A DNA stretch of 28,103 bases from a virus. The position numbers and the translations under genes were made by a program. Under the pieces are notes generated by a model. That model saw only the letters and a list, made by a program, of their open reading frames with translations, searched no databases and was not told the DNA's origin. Positions 7,662 to 15,258 of this stretch are shown here, piece after piece. The first letter of the stretch is position 1; the number at the start of each line of letters is the position of its first letter. Location: positions 1-28,103 of IMG/VR virus record IMGVR_UViG_3300044630_002647; one strand, 5' to 3'.

Positions 7662-8345
7662 ATGCAAAGTTGGACAGAAAAAGAAGTTCTTGGACACGGA
7701 ATTGTGTGCTATAGAAATGTTATTAAAAAAGAGTTTGACGTAATAAATAGATTAGAGAATGCTCTTGGATCTGTTGCTGGATATGGAGAATTATCTGCAG
7801 AAGGAAAAAGATACCACTGGATGCCAGCATATGTTGGCTATCAACAACTTATGCCAGAGTACAGAGACTGCGTTGACTTTAAGTTTAAGAAAACAGACAT
7901 AGAGTTAGACAAAAGCGAAGAGTCTCTAAAACTTCAATCTCTATGGCAAGATTTATATGATGTACAGGCTGCTGCTGTAGAAGATTACAGGAGAGATTAC
8001 AATATTATGCCACTAAAGTATTGGGAAGCATTTAACTTTATTAAATATGGACCAGGACAGCACTTTAAGGAACATCATGATCATGGATACTCTTACAACT
8101 GCACAGTATCTCTCGTCGCCTATGTTAACGATGATTATGAAGGTGGAGAACTGTATTTTAGATTACAAGATTTAAACATTAAGCCAAAGGCTGGAGATCT
8201 TTATATCTTCCCATCTAACTTCATGTATCCTCATCAAGCAATGCCAGTGCACTCTGGAACAAAGTACTCTATTGTAACTATGCTTGATTATAGTAAAAAA
8301 TATCACACACCAGACATGTACGATCCAAAGTGGGACAAAGAATAG
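7662..8345 (+). CDS. 2-oxoglutarate/Fe(II) oxygenase, prolyl-4-hydroxylase type (copy 2)
   Basis: Closest relative of copy 1 in the window, with the same layout. The iron ligands are H138-x-D140 (in EHHDHG) and H191 (PHQAM), with K201 (GTKYS) as the probable 2-oxoglutarate anchor. VNDDYEGGE at 155-163 is the family turn. The shared segments YWEAFNFIKY, DHG and YNCTVS show recent divergence from copy 1. It starts nine bases after the previous stop with only a weak ribosome site (TAGGAA). Its own TAG overlaps a GTG start for a DUF6065 gene, exactly as at copy 1, so the two genes form the second member of a duplicated cassette. Confidence 0.88.
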   Translation: MQSWTEKEVLGHGIVCYRNVIKKEFDVINRLENALGSVAGYGELSAEGKRYHWMPAYVGYQQLMPEYRDCVDFKFKKTDIELDKSEESLKLQSLWQDLYDVQAAAVEDYRRDYNIMPLKYWEAFNFIKYGPGQHFKEHHDHGYSYNCTVSLVAYVNDDYEGGELYFRLQDLNIKPKAGDLYIFPSNFMYPHQAMPVHSGTKYSIVTMLDYSKKYHTPDMYDPKWDKE

Positions 8346-9055
8346 TGATAGATATTTCAGTTGAAAAAATGCAAGGCAATAGTTTTGTAATTGCTCCAAT
8401 GACGATTAAGAGAGAGTGGATGGATTCCACGTCGGATAATCATGCTTACAGATGTTTTCCAGTAACACAGGCAAACGTAGTTGGATGGAGTCTTTCTTGT
8501 TTAGAAGATATTGTTTTTACTTGGGATGGCATAAATGATCAAACTCAAGATCATATTAAAATTATTTCTGCTCCAGAAGGATCTTATAGCGGTAGAGGAC
8601 AATCTTCTGTTAGTCTAAATACTGGCCTAATCTTTAGAACCAATCAAGATGTCAGCATCCTTACAATTAATCCAGTAAATTATTTTAGTGAAGATTTTGA
8701 AACAATGTCTAATTTAATCAGTACATCTTTCTACGACAACCCTCTTCCTTTAGCAATTAAAGCAAGGAAAGCAAACGAACAAATAACTATAAAGGCTGGA
8801 ACTGTTTTAGCAACTATAATTCCAATATCTTTAACCAACTTAAATAATAGTTCTATAGAAATTTTTAATTACAAAGATGAATATGGGCTAAGAACGCAAT
8901 CAAATATTTCATATGGAGAGGCAGCGCAAGTTTTAAACTCTTCTGGACAATGGACAGACTGGTACAGGGATGCCGTCAATGAAAATGGAGAAGTTAGAGG
9001 CAATCACGAAACAAAAACTTTAAAACTCTATGTAAAAGACAATAGTGGTGCATAG
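8345..9055 (+). CDS. DUF6065-family protein, 236 aa, coupled to oxygenase copy 2
   Basis: I place the start at the GTG overlapping the upstream TAG (TAGTG), matching the junctions at 6885 and 9055, rather than at the in-frame GTG 15 bases earlier. Recognisable family features are AYRCFPVTQANVVGW (34-48), DIVFTWDG (55-62), LNTGLIFRTNQDVSILTINPVN (91-112), an acidic/Ser segment, then AGTVLATIIPI (151-161) and a C-terminal WTDWYRDAVNENGEVRG (203-219). This order matches DUF6065, a beta-rich protein of unknown function. The homologous gene at 6885 is more divergent and carries an extra N-terminal region. The TAG stop again overlaps the next GTG. Confidence 0.68.
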   Translation: MIDISVEKMQGNSFVIAPMTIKREWMDSTSDNHAYRCFPVTQANVVGWSLSCLEDIVFTWDGINDQTQDHIKIISAPEGSYSGRGQSSVSLNTGLIFRTNQDVSILTINPVNYFSEDFETMSNLISTSFYDNPLPLAIKARKANEQITIKAGTVLATIIPISLTNLNNSSIEIFNYKDEYGLRTQSNISYGEAAQVLNSSGQWTDWYRDAVNENGEVRGNHETKTLKLYVKDNSGA

Positions 9056-9510
9056 TGAACGAGTTAAACACAGTACATGATGTCATGGTCAATGAATATA
9101 TTAATAATTCAAAAGAAGGAAAAGTCAATCACTACATGATAACTGTATCAAGAGACGGAGAGTCTCCAGTAAGATCAATAATTTCTTTTGATAATTTAGA
9201 GCAAGCATTAGAAGGTTATGAGATGTATCAGGATGCTGGTTTTGCAAAAGACTATCTTACCGTTTCTCTTTACCAACCTTCTGGAAACACTCTTACAAAA
9301 GTTTTGAAAAGAAATCATGCTGGAGATCCATCTTTTGTTAGACAAAATTATATAGATACAGTTGAGGCATTGCACTCAGTAAAGGACAAACTGAGCAAAG
9401 AAGACTATGAAGAAATGTGTATTAAAATTGTAACCTCATTTGCAAAAGACAACTGGAGATTTAGTGCAGATAGATTCCTAAAACAATTAGAAATAGACAA
9501 GGAGTTATAG
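9055..9510 (+). CDS. Unknown acidic/charged protein, 151 aa
   Basis: GTG start overlapping the previous stop (TAGTG), the third such junction in a row, so it belongs to the 6178-9510 operon. No family is recognised. Residues 24-75 look like an alpha/beta sandwich (HYMITVSRDGESPVRSIISF, then EQALEGYEMYQDAGF, then YLTVSLYQP), a shape common in small phage proteins. Residues 95-151 are helical and charged. There are no cysteine clusters, signal peptide or membrane segment. It is the last gene before the promoter at 9525, and a role with the cassette is possible. Confidence 0.6.
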   Translation: MNELNTVHDVMVNEYINNSKEGKVNHYMITVSRDGESPVRSIISFDNLEQALEGYEMYQDAGFAKDYLTVSLYQPSGNTLTKVLKRNHAGDPSFVRQNYIDTVEALHSVKDKLSKEDYEEMCIKIVTSFAKDNWRFSADRFLKQLEIDKEL

Positions 9511-9524
9511 GTCTATAAACCCTA

Positions 9525-9533
9525 TGATATAAT
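9525..9533 (+). promoter_or_regulatory. Extended -10 promoter (TGaTATAAT), apparently leaderless
   Basis: A perfect TGnTATAAT ends six bases before the ATG at 9540, so the transcript should begin at or next to the start codon. No Shine-Dalgarno is present between the upstream stop and the ATG. It would drive the five-oxygenase run 9540-13120. Confidence 0.7.
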
Positions 9534-9539
9534 CAAATT

Positions 9540-10214
9540 ATGGATAAATCAGAAGCATCTGTTGTAATTAGAAAGCCATCAATGACACCTTCAGGTTGGT
9601 TTGGCAATAGTAAAGATATGATTGTTGAGTTAGAAAATTTTATGACTCAAGAAGAGATTGAATTTTTAGAAAAGGCTGCAAAGTCTTTAACTATTTGGGA
9701 TGTAACAGAAAGCCATGTTAATGAGAATGGAACAATTGTCTACGACTCAAATTATTGGAAAGACAGAGTTGCAACATATCCTAGTTTAAATAAAAATAAT
9801 CCAGCAATAGCCCCAGTTGTTTCTGGCTTATTTGAAAGATTAAAGCCAATTGTTGAAGAATTTTATAAAGTAAAAGTTATACCTACTGGACCAACGATTG
9901 TTAGATGGTTGCCAGGACAATTACAAAATCCTCACGCAGACAAAGAACTGCATGAGGGTCCAGATGCTGGACTTCCAAACGATTTTCCAAACTATGATCT
10001 TTCAAGCCTTTTCTATTTAAATGAGGACTATGAGGGTGGAGAACTATACTTCCCTTTGCAAGATGTTAAGTTTAAACCTAAAAAAGGAGCAGCGTATTTT
10101 TTCCCAGGGGATATGAATTATGTTCATGGCGTAACAGAAATCAAGAGTGGAATAAGATACACATGCCCATTCTTTTGGGAAATTACAGAGCACACAGGAG
10201 ACAGAAAGCCATGA
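9540..10214 (+). CDS. 2-oxoglutarate/Fe(II) oxygenase (copy 3)
   Basis: A single-domain dioxygenase of 224 aa. The iron triad is H132-x-D134 (NPHADKE) and H196 (YVHGV), and R206 (GIRYT) is the 2-oxoglutarate-binding residue. NEDYEGGEL at 161-169 is the conserved turn between the strands. Arginine instead of lysine at the cosubstrate site sets it apart from copies 1 and 2 and suggests a different subfamily. The start is the ATG six bases after a perfect extended -10 element, with no ribosome site, so translation is probably leaderless. The end overlaps the next gene as ATGA. Substrate unknown. Confidence 0.88.
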   Translation: MDKSEASVVIRKPSMTPSGWFGNSKDMIVELENFMTQEEIEFLEKAAKSLTIWDVTESHVNENGTIVYDSNYWKDRVATYPSLNKNNPAIAPVVSGLFERLKPIVEEFYKVKVIPTGPTIVRWLPGQLQNPHADKELHEGPDAGLPNDFPNYDLSSLFYLNEDYEGGELYFPLQDVKFKPKKGAAYFFPGDMNYVHGVTEIKSGIRYTCPFFWEITEHTGDRKP

Positions 10215-11068
10215 CAGAGATAAAACATATTGAAATATATCCTAAAATCTTTGTATATAAAAACCTTTTTAAGGATATATCTAAAACAACGTCTCTTTTA
10301 AAAGAAGAGGATGAAGAAGGTTTGTTTAGCCCATGGACAAAGTGGGCTCAGGTTGGACACTATCTTAATCCTTTATTTAAGGATCACCCACACACCATGA
10401 CAATGGAGTACATGGAAAAAGAAATAGAAGCAAATACTGAAAAACAAAAAGATCAAAAGTCTGCAATTTTAGAACTTTTTAATAACTTTCATCTGGCAAC
10501 AAAAGACTATATAAATAAAAATAATGTAGAGTTTGATGAAACAGCATTTGTAAAAGATCGTGACGGAGTAAGTCATAAACTGTGGACAACTCATGGACCA
10601 TCAATAGCAAGATATAGAACAGATATAGAAAGTTCTATTGGCTTAGTCTATCACTCAGACTATGTAAGAGAGCCTATAAAGACTCCTGGAGAAAAGTTTG
10701 CAATAACCGCCTTAACATACTTTAACGATGATTATGAAGGCGGAGAAATTGATTTTGTTGTTGATGGAGAGGCATACATGTATAAGCCAGAGGCTGGAGA
10801 CGTTTTAGTTTTTCCAGCAGGCCATCCAGAAATTTTGACTAAGAACGGAAAGGTATACCTACATGGGGTAATGATTCCAAGAAAACAAAACAAGTACATT
10901 TCTAGAATGTACTGGATGAAGTACGAGGATGGATCCGATGAATGGTACGAAAAGGAAAATGAATTTGGAAAGACACTTTGGAAAGAAATGCACACAGACA
11001 TTGTGAAAAAGTTTTGGGAAAATATTACTCCAAAGATAAGTACAGAAAAAGAAAAGAGAATAAAATGA
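10211..11068 (+). CDS. 2-oxoglutarate/Fe(II) oxygenase (copy 4), 285 aa
   Basis: I choose the ATG in the ATGA overlap with copy 3; an upstream in-frame ATG at 10163 would add 16 residues lying wholly inside copy 3. Iron ligands are H148-x-D150 (YHSDY) and H218 (YLHGV), with K228 (NKYIS) or R232 near the expected cosubstrate position. NDDYEGGEI is at 172-180. It is longer than its siblings, with an extra charged helical N-terminal region (about 28-105) and a Lys/Glu-rich tail after 240. It ends in another ATGA overlap. The extra N-terminal part could recognise a substrate. Confidence 0.85.
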   Translation: MTEIKHIEIYPKIFVYKNLFKDISKTTSLLKEEDEEGLFSPWTKWAQVGHYLNPLFKDHPHTMTMEYMEKEIEANTEKQKDQKSAILELFNNFHLATKDYINKNNVEFDETAFVKDRDGVSHKLWTTHGPSIARYRTDIESSIGLVYHSDYVREPIKTPGEKFAITALTYFNDDYEGGEIDFVVDGEAYMYKPEAGDVLVFPAGHPEILTKNGKVYLHGVMIPRKQNKYISRMYWMKYEDGSDEWYEKENEFGKTLWKEMHTDIVKKFWENITPKISTEKEKRIK

Positions 11069-11811
11069 ACCTAAACAATAAAAAAAGAATCACAAAAGAT
11101 ATTGTTGTTTATGAAAACTTTATTGAAAAAGATGATTGTAAAAAAATGATTATGGCACTTGATGCACAAGCAGATAGTGGTAAAATTTCATGGATGCCAA
11201 TTTCTTTTTACGAATCGTACTCTTCTGTATTACCACAAGACAATGATCAGGAAATTTTAGATGCTGGGTTATCTCCAACGATCTTTTCAGATATTGAAAA
11301 AATGATGCCAGAAGCAATAGCATCAGTGCACGATCTTGACCCAAAAACCATTTCTAAGATTGGATACCATACTCAGAAGTGGGAGCCAGGAGCATATGCA
11401 AGAATTCATTCCGATAATACTGATCACGAGGGAAACTCTGGTGCGTTTACAAGAAGCAGATATGCAGGATTCTTATACTTAAATGACAACTTTGAGGGTG
11501 GATTATTAAGGTTTCCAGATCAAAACATAGAGATTAAGCCACAGGTTGGAATGCTTGCCGTATTTGACGGGGGATTTAATAATATGCACGAAGTATCATT
11601 AATAGAAAGTGGAGTAAGATACACTATTGGATCTTTTTGGGACGATAGAGAAGAGTCTGACTACCCACAAGAGTTAAGAGATGCTTGGGCAGAAGAAATG
11701 CGAGAAACTAGAGCCAAGCAAGAAATTGAAAGAGCAGAATGGCAAGAGTTGCTTAAAGAAGGATATAAGTTAGACATAAATAATAATAAGTATAAGGTAG
11801 GGGATAACTAA
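11065..11811 (+). CDS. 2-oxoglutarate/Fe(II) oxygenase (copy 5), 248 aa
   Basis: Start taken at the ATGA overlap with copy 4, not at the in-frame ATG 87 bases upstream, which would duplicate copy 4 coding sequence in another frame. Iron ligands are H115-x-D117 (IHSDNTDHEG) and H175 (MHEV); R185 (VRYT) is the cosubstrate residue. The usual NDDYEGGE turn is altered to NDNFEGGLL (140-148). A 50-residue charged C-terminal helix (about 195-245; EELRDAWAEEMRET-like) follows the catalytic core and is not in copies 1 to 3. The gene is in the five-oxygenase run and ends two bases before the next ATG. Confidence 0.85.
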   Translation: MNLNNKKRITKDIVVYENFIEKDDCKKMIMALDAQADSGKISWMPISFYESYSSVLPQDNDQEILDAGLSPTIFSDIEKMMPEAIASVHDLDPKTISKIGYHTQKWEPGAYARIHSDNTDHEGNSGAFTRSRYAGFLYLNDNFEGGLLRFPDQNIEIKPQVGMLAVFDGGFNNMHEVSLIESGVRYTIGSFWDDREESDYPQELRDAWAEEMRETRAKQEIERAEWQELLKEGYKLDINNNKYKVGDN

Positions 11812-11812
11812 C

Positions 11813-12478
11813 ATGGCAATTTTTTTAGAAAAAGAATTTACTGATGCTAACTATGAAATAGAGGTACTTCATGACGATATCTTGGCTATCAAAAACTTTA
11901 TATCAGATGAAGAGTTAGATACAATTTGGGAAATAATTAATAATGCTACAGAGGCAGACTGGGGCATAGAGTATACAAAAAATCTTGCTAGATTTTGTAT
12001 GGAAAAGTTTGGGAGAGATGACGTAGATAACCTTGTTGCTGAGGGAAAGTTTGAAATTACACAAGGCTGGCAAGATAAAAATTTAAATGTTGTCCATGAA
12101 CCAATTACAGTTACTTTACAAAGAAGACTTGGAAACCTTATACAATTATCAGATCCATCACTAGAACTTGCTGGATTTGGAACATTGCAAAGAATGCAAG
12201 ATGGGGTAGAGTTGAAGTCTCATACAGATCAGCATACTGACCCTTCTATACGATATGCTGCTATTTTGTATATTAACGATGACTACAAAGATGGAACTTT
12301 GTTTTTTGAAAATAAGCCAGGTTCTGATTTAAGACCAGCACCAAAGACTTTGCTTATTTTTCCAGGGACAGAAGAATACGAGCACGGAGTAAGACCTGTA
12401 GGAAAAGATAGCCCAATAAGATATGTAACTGTTGGGTTTATCAAGGTTAAAGGCTGGTACGAAAAAAATAAATACTAA
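11813..12478 (+). CDS. 2-oxoglutarate/Fe(II) oxygenase (copy 6), 221 aa
   Basis: Iron ligands H137-x-D139 (SHTDQHTD) and H191 (YEHGV) with R203 (IRYVT) as cosubstrate anchor, so the catalytic set is complete. The turn reads NDDYKDGTL (155-163), the most degenerate in the cluster. The N-terminal ~60 residues include a DDILAIKNFISDEEL helix typical of the family entry segment (FISDEE). One base separates the upstream TAA from this ATG, so ribosomes probably reinitiate. The most divergent copies (5 and 6) sit side by side in the middle of the run. Confidence 0.85.
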   Translation: MAIFLEKEFTDANYEIEVLHDDILAIKNFISDEELDTIWEIINNATEADWGIEYTKNLARFCMEKFGRDDVDNLVAEGKFEITQGWQDKNLNVVHEPITVTLQRRLGNLIQLSDPSLELAGFGTLQRMQDGVELKSHTDQHTDPSIRYAAILYINDDYKDGTLFFENKPGSDLRPAPKTLLIFPGTEEYEHGVRPVGKDSPIRYVTVGFIKVKGWYEKNKY

Positions 12479-12490
12479 GGAGATTGAAAA

Positions 12491-13120
12491 ATGAAAAGAG
12501 AAATACTTGAAGAAAAGGTTTACTATTACACAGACGTAATTGAAGATCCAAAGAAACTTGTTGACGCAATCGAGAATGACAATAAGGATCCTTGGGGTGA
12601 ATGGATGGCATGTAGCGGTGAAGCCTATGTGTATGGAACAGACAAAAGCATTAAATTAAATGATAGTTCTGATGAAAGCAATAACTACATATATTCAACA
12701 CTACAAAAAGCATTTGACGATGTGGCAAGAGATTATGCAAAGGCTCAAGGCATAGAGCAAGAGCCAAAGTTATTTCCAGTTTATCCTATTAAAAAGTATA
12801 TGCCTGGGACTCATATGGGAGCACATTTTGATCAACAAGAAGGAGACGAAAGACTTAAGGTTTCTTTTGTTATGTACCTAAACGATGACTATGAAGGAGG
12901 AGAGATATCATTTACAATTGCTTCTCCAGGAGGAATTCTAAAAGATTCAAGACCACCAGCAGATTTTGATGATGCTATAAAAGGAGTAACTTATACTTTT
13001 GCAGTAAAGCCAAAAGCAGGAAGTGTTATTGTATTTCCTCCATCACCCCCATATCATCACACTGCTCACTTAGTTAAAAGTGGTGAAAAGATAATGATTC
13101 CACAACACTGGATTCATTAA
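12491..13120 (+). CDS. 2-oxoglutarate/Fe(II) oxygenase (copy 7), 209 aa
   Basis: Iron ligands H112-x-D114 (AHFDQQ) and distal H193 (TAHLV), with K200 (GEK) in the cosubstrate position. NDDYEGGEI is at 131-139. Between the turn and the distal His there is an insertion (about 142-170; ASPGGILKDSRPPADFDD) absent from the others, which may lid the active site. A clear ribosome site (AAGGAG, 12477-12482, overlapping the previous stop) precedes the start. It is the last gene of the run; two small inverted repeats and the reductase promoter follow. Confidence 0.87.
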   Translation: MKREILEEKVYYYTDVIEDPKKLVDAIENDNKDPWGEWMACSGEAYVYGTDKSIKLNDSSDESNNYIYSTLQKAFDDVARDYAKAQGIEQEPKLFPVYPIKKYMPGTHMGAHFDQQEGDERLKVSFVMYLNDDYEGGEISFTIASPGGILKDSRPPADFDDAIKGVTYTFAVKPKAGSVIVFPPSPPYHHTAHLVKSGEKIMIPQHWIH

Positions 13121-13128
13121 ACAATAAC

Positions 13129-13147
13129 CCTAAACAACATATTTAGG
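13129..13147. repeat. Small inverted repeat CCTAAA/TTTAGG
   Basis: CCTAAA (13129-13134) and TTTAGG (13142-13147) are perfect complements around a 7-base loop, nine bases after the last oxygenase stop. The stem is weak and followed by no clean U-run, so a terminator role is only possible. Confidence 0.4.
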
Positions 13148-13148
13148 T

Positions 13149-13173
13149 AGAGTTTTACTTTTTTCAAAACTCT
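13149..13173. repeat. Inverted repeat overlapping the reductase promoter spacer
   Basis: AGAGTTTT (13149-13156) and AAAACTCT (13166-13173) are perfect 8-base arms with a 9-base T-rich loop. The right arm ends on the T of the TG extension of the promoter at 13173. This placement suits an operator for a dimeric repressor or a hairpin ending upstream transcription; the sequence cannot decide. Confidence 0.55.
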
Positions 13174-13181
13174 GCTATACT
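13173..13181 (+). promoter_or_regulatory. Extended -10 promoter (TGcTATACT) for the reductase
   Basis: TGC plus TATACT gives a predicted start near 13188 and a leader of about 30 bases. AAAGGA (13201-13206) is 11 bases from the ATG at 13218. No convincing -35 box. Confidence 0.6.
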
Positions 13182-13217
13182 TAACACTATTCCGTTTTTG
13201 AAAGGACGATACACATT

Positions 13218-15251
13218 ATGTCAGATTTTTTTAGTTTTAAACTTCCAGAGGACTTTGTAGAAAAGTATAAAGCACAAGAGAGCCCGTTTGGTTTTAAAGA
13301 TGCAGCAGAAAACTCACTTGGAGAAATTACTTTTATTCGTACATATTCTCGAATGAAGGAAGATGGAACTAAGGAGCGTTGGCATGAAGTTTGTCGTCGT
13401 GTAATCGAGGGCATGTATTCAGTTCAGAAGAATCATGCTAAAGAAAACCGTTTGCCATGGAATGACTACAAGGCTCAGAAGTCAGCACAAGAAGCATTCC
13501 AAAGAATGTTTGAATTGAAGTGGACACCACCAGGACGAGGTATGTGGGCATTTGGAACTCCTATGACTATGGAGAAGAAGAACTCAGCAGCACTACAGAA
13601 CTGTGCCATGGTCTCCACAAAGGACCTTGACAAGAATGATCCAGGAGCACTATTTGCTTGGGTGATGGATGCACTGATGCTTGGCATTGGTGTAGGGTTT
13701 GACACAGTGGGACAGGATAAGAATTTCTCAATCTATACCCCAACAGAACCAGAACAGGTGTTCGAAATTCCAGACACTCGTGAAGGCTGGGTAGAGTCAG
13801 TCAGACTTCTTATCAATTCATACCTTAGAGCAAACCAGAGCATTCAGAAGTTTAACTACGATTTGATCAGACCTCTTGGAGCACCTATCAAGGGCTTTGG
13901 AGGCGTTGCATCAGGACCTGCACCTCTTATCAAGTTGCACGACCAGATAGACCGTGTAATCGGCTCTAGAGGCGGAGAAACACTAGACTCTCGTGCCATC
14001 GTAGATCTTGTAAACCTTATTGGTACCTGCGTGGTATCAGGCAACGTAAGACGATCAGCAACACTTGCTTTGGGTAATGCAGGGGATGAAACATTTATGA
14101 ACCTAAAGAACTCAGAGATGTTCCCAGAACGTAACTCATTTGATCCAGAAAATCCAGGTTGGGCTTGGATGTCTAATAATTCTATTTCAGCAGAAGTAGG
14201 AACAAAGTACGAAGACTATGTAGACTTAATTACTGAAAACGGAGAACCAGGTTTTATCTGGCTTGATGTTGCTCGTAATTATGGACGACTAAAGGATGCG
14301 CCAGACGGTAAGGATTATCGTGTGATGGGATTTAACCCATGTGCGGAGCAGCCATTGGAATCATACGAACTATGTACACTTGTAGAAGTGCACTTGAATC
14401 GTCATGAATCTAAGGAAGACTTCCTGCGTACCCTTAAGTTTGCATACCTCTATGGAAAGACTGTAACACTTGTTCCAACACATTGGCCACAAACAAACGG
14501 TATCATGCAACGTAATCGTCGTATTGGTACATCACTTACTGGTATCGCATCCTTTGCAGATCAGAAGGGTTTGCCTATTGTTCGTGAGTGGATGGATGAA
14601 GGATACAACAAGATTCGTCACTATGACCACCAGTATTCAGAATGGCTTTGTGTTCGTGAATCAATTCGTGTAACAACAGTTAAGCCATCAGGATCAGTTT
14701 CAATTCTTTCTGGTGCAACTCCTGGAGTTCACTGGGGACCTGGAGGAAACTTCTTCCTTCGTGCAGTTCGATTTGGAAACACAGATCCAATGATGCACTT
14801 GTTCAAAGCAGCGGGGTACACAATTGAAGACGACGTAGTATCAGCAAACACATCAGTCGTTTACTTCCCAATCAAGTCAGGTCATCCAAGATCTGAAAAG
14901 GATGTAACACTATTTGAAAAGATTGCCCTTGCTGCAACTGCTCAAAAGTACTGGTCTGATAATGGTGTTTCTGTAACTCTTTCATTTGACAAGGAAACAG
15001 AGTCAAAGCATGTTGTTCCAGCGCTGCATATGTACGAGGGACAATTAAAGGCAGTTTCGTTCCTACCAATGGGAAATCACACATATCCGCAACAGCCATA
15101 TACTCAGATTACTGAAGAGCAGTATGAGTCATATATTGGCAAGTTAAAGCACATTGATTTTTCTGCTATCTATGACGGAGCAGAAAATCTTGAGGCTCAA
15201 GGAGAAATGTACTGCACCACTGACTACTGTGAAATTAAAATAAATAAGTAG
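13218..15251 (+). CDS. nrdJ: Adenosylcobalamin-dependent ribonucleotide reductase (class II)
   Basis: Reduces ribonucleotides to deoxyribonucleotides for phage DNA synthesis, with a cobalamin-generated thiyl radical. Key residues match the single-chain Lactobacillus leichmannii-type enzyme: C129 (QNCAMVS) as one of the substrate-reducing pair, C375 in NPCAEQ as the radical cysteine with E377, C386 (ELCTL) as the other reducing cysteine, and a C-terminal redox pair C666/C671 (YCTTDYC). The C375-to-C386 and C666-to-C671 spacings equal those of the Lactobacillus enzyme (408/419 and 731/736). 677 aa is a little shorter than that ~739-aa enzyme. It probably takes cobalamin from the host. It has its own promoter and contains many CGT/CGA arginine codons, unlike the AGA-dominated oxygenases. 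Confidence 0.93.
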   Translation: MSDFFSFKLPEDFVEKYKAQESPFGFKDAAENSLGEITFIRTYSRMKEDGTKERWHEVCRRVIEGMYSVQKNHAKENRLPWNDYKAQKSAQEAFQRMFELKWTPPGRGMWAFGTPMTMEKKNSAALQNCAMVSTKDLDKNDPGALFAWVMDALMLGIGVGFDTVGQDKNFSIYTPTEPEQVFEIPDTREGWVESVRLLINSYLRANQSIQKFNYDLIRPLGAPIKGFGGVASGPAPLIKLHDQIDRVIGSRGGETLDSRAIVDLVNLIGTCVVSGNVRRSATLALGNAGDETFMNLKNSEMFPERNSFDPENPGWAWMSNNSISAEVGTKYEDYVDLITENGEPGFIWLDVARNYGRLKDAPDGKDYRVMGFNPCAEQPLESYELCTLVEVHLNRHESKEDFLRTLKFAYLYGKTVTLVPTHWPQTNGIMQRNRRIGTSLTGIASFADQKGLPIVREWMDEGYNKIRHYDHQYSEWLCVRESIRVTTVKPSGSVSILSGATPGVHWGPGGNFFLRAVRFGNTDPMMHLFKAAGYTIEDDVVSANTSVVYFPIKSGHPRSEKDVTLFEKIALAATAQKYWSDNGVSVTLSFDKETESKHVVPALHMYEGQLKAVSFLPMGNHTYPQQPYTQITEEQYESYIGKLKHIDFSAIYDGAENLEAQGEMYCTTDYCEIKINK

Positions 15252-15258
15252 CCTTCTG

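Noticed and set aside
10163-10210. Upstream in-frame ATG as start of oxygenase copy 4 (and likewise 10978 for copy 5, 8330 for the DUF6065 gene)
   Set aside because: These extensions lie inside the previous gene and encode residues unlike the family. The ATGA or TAGTG overlaps give the standard start.
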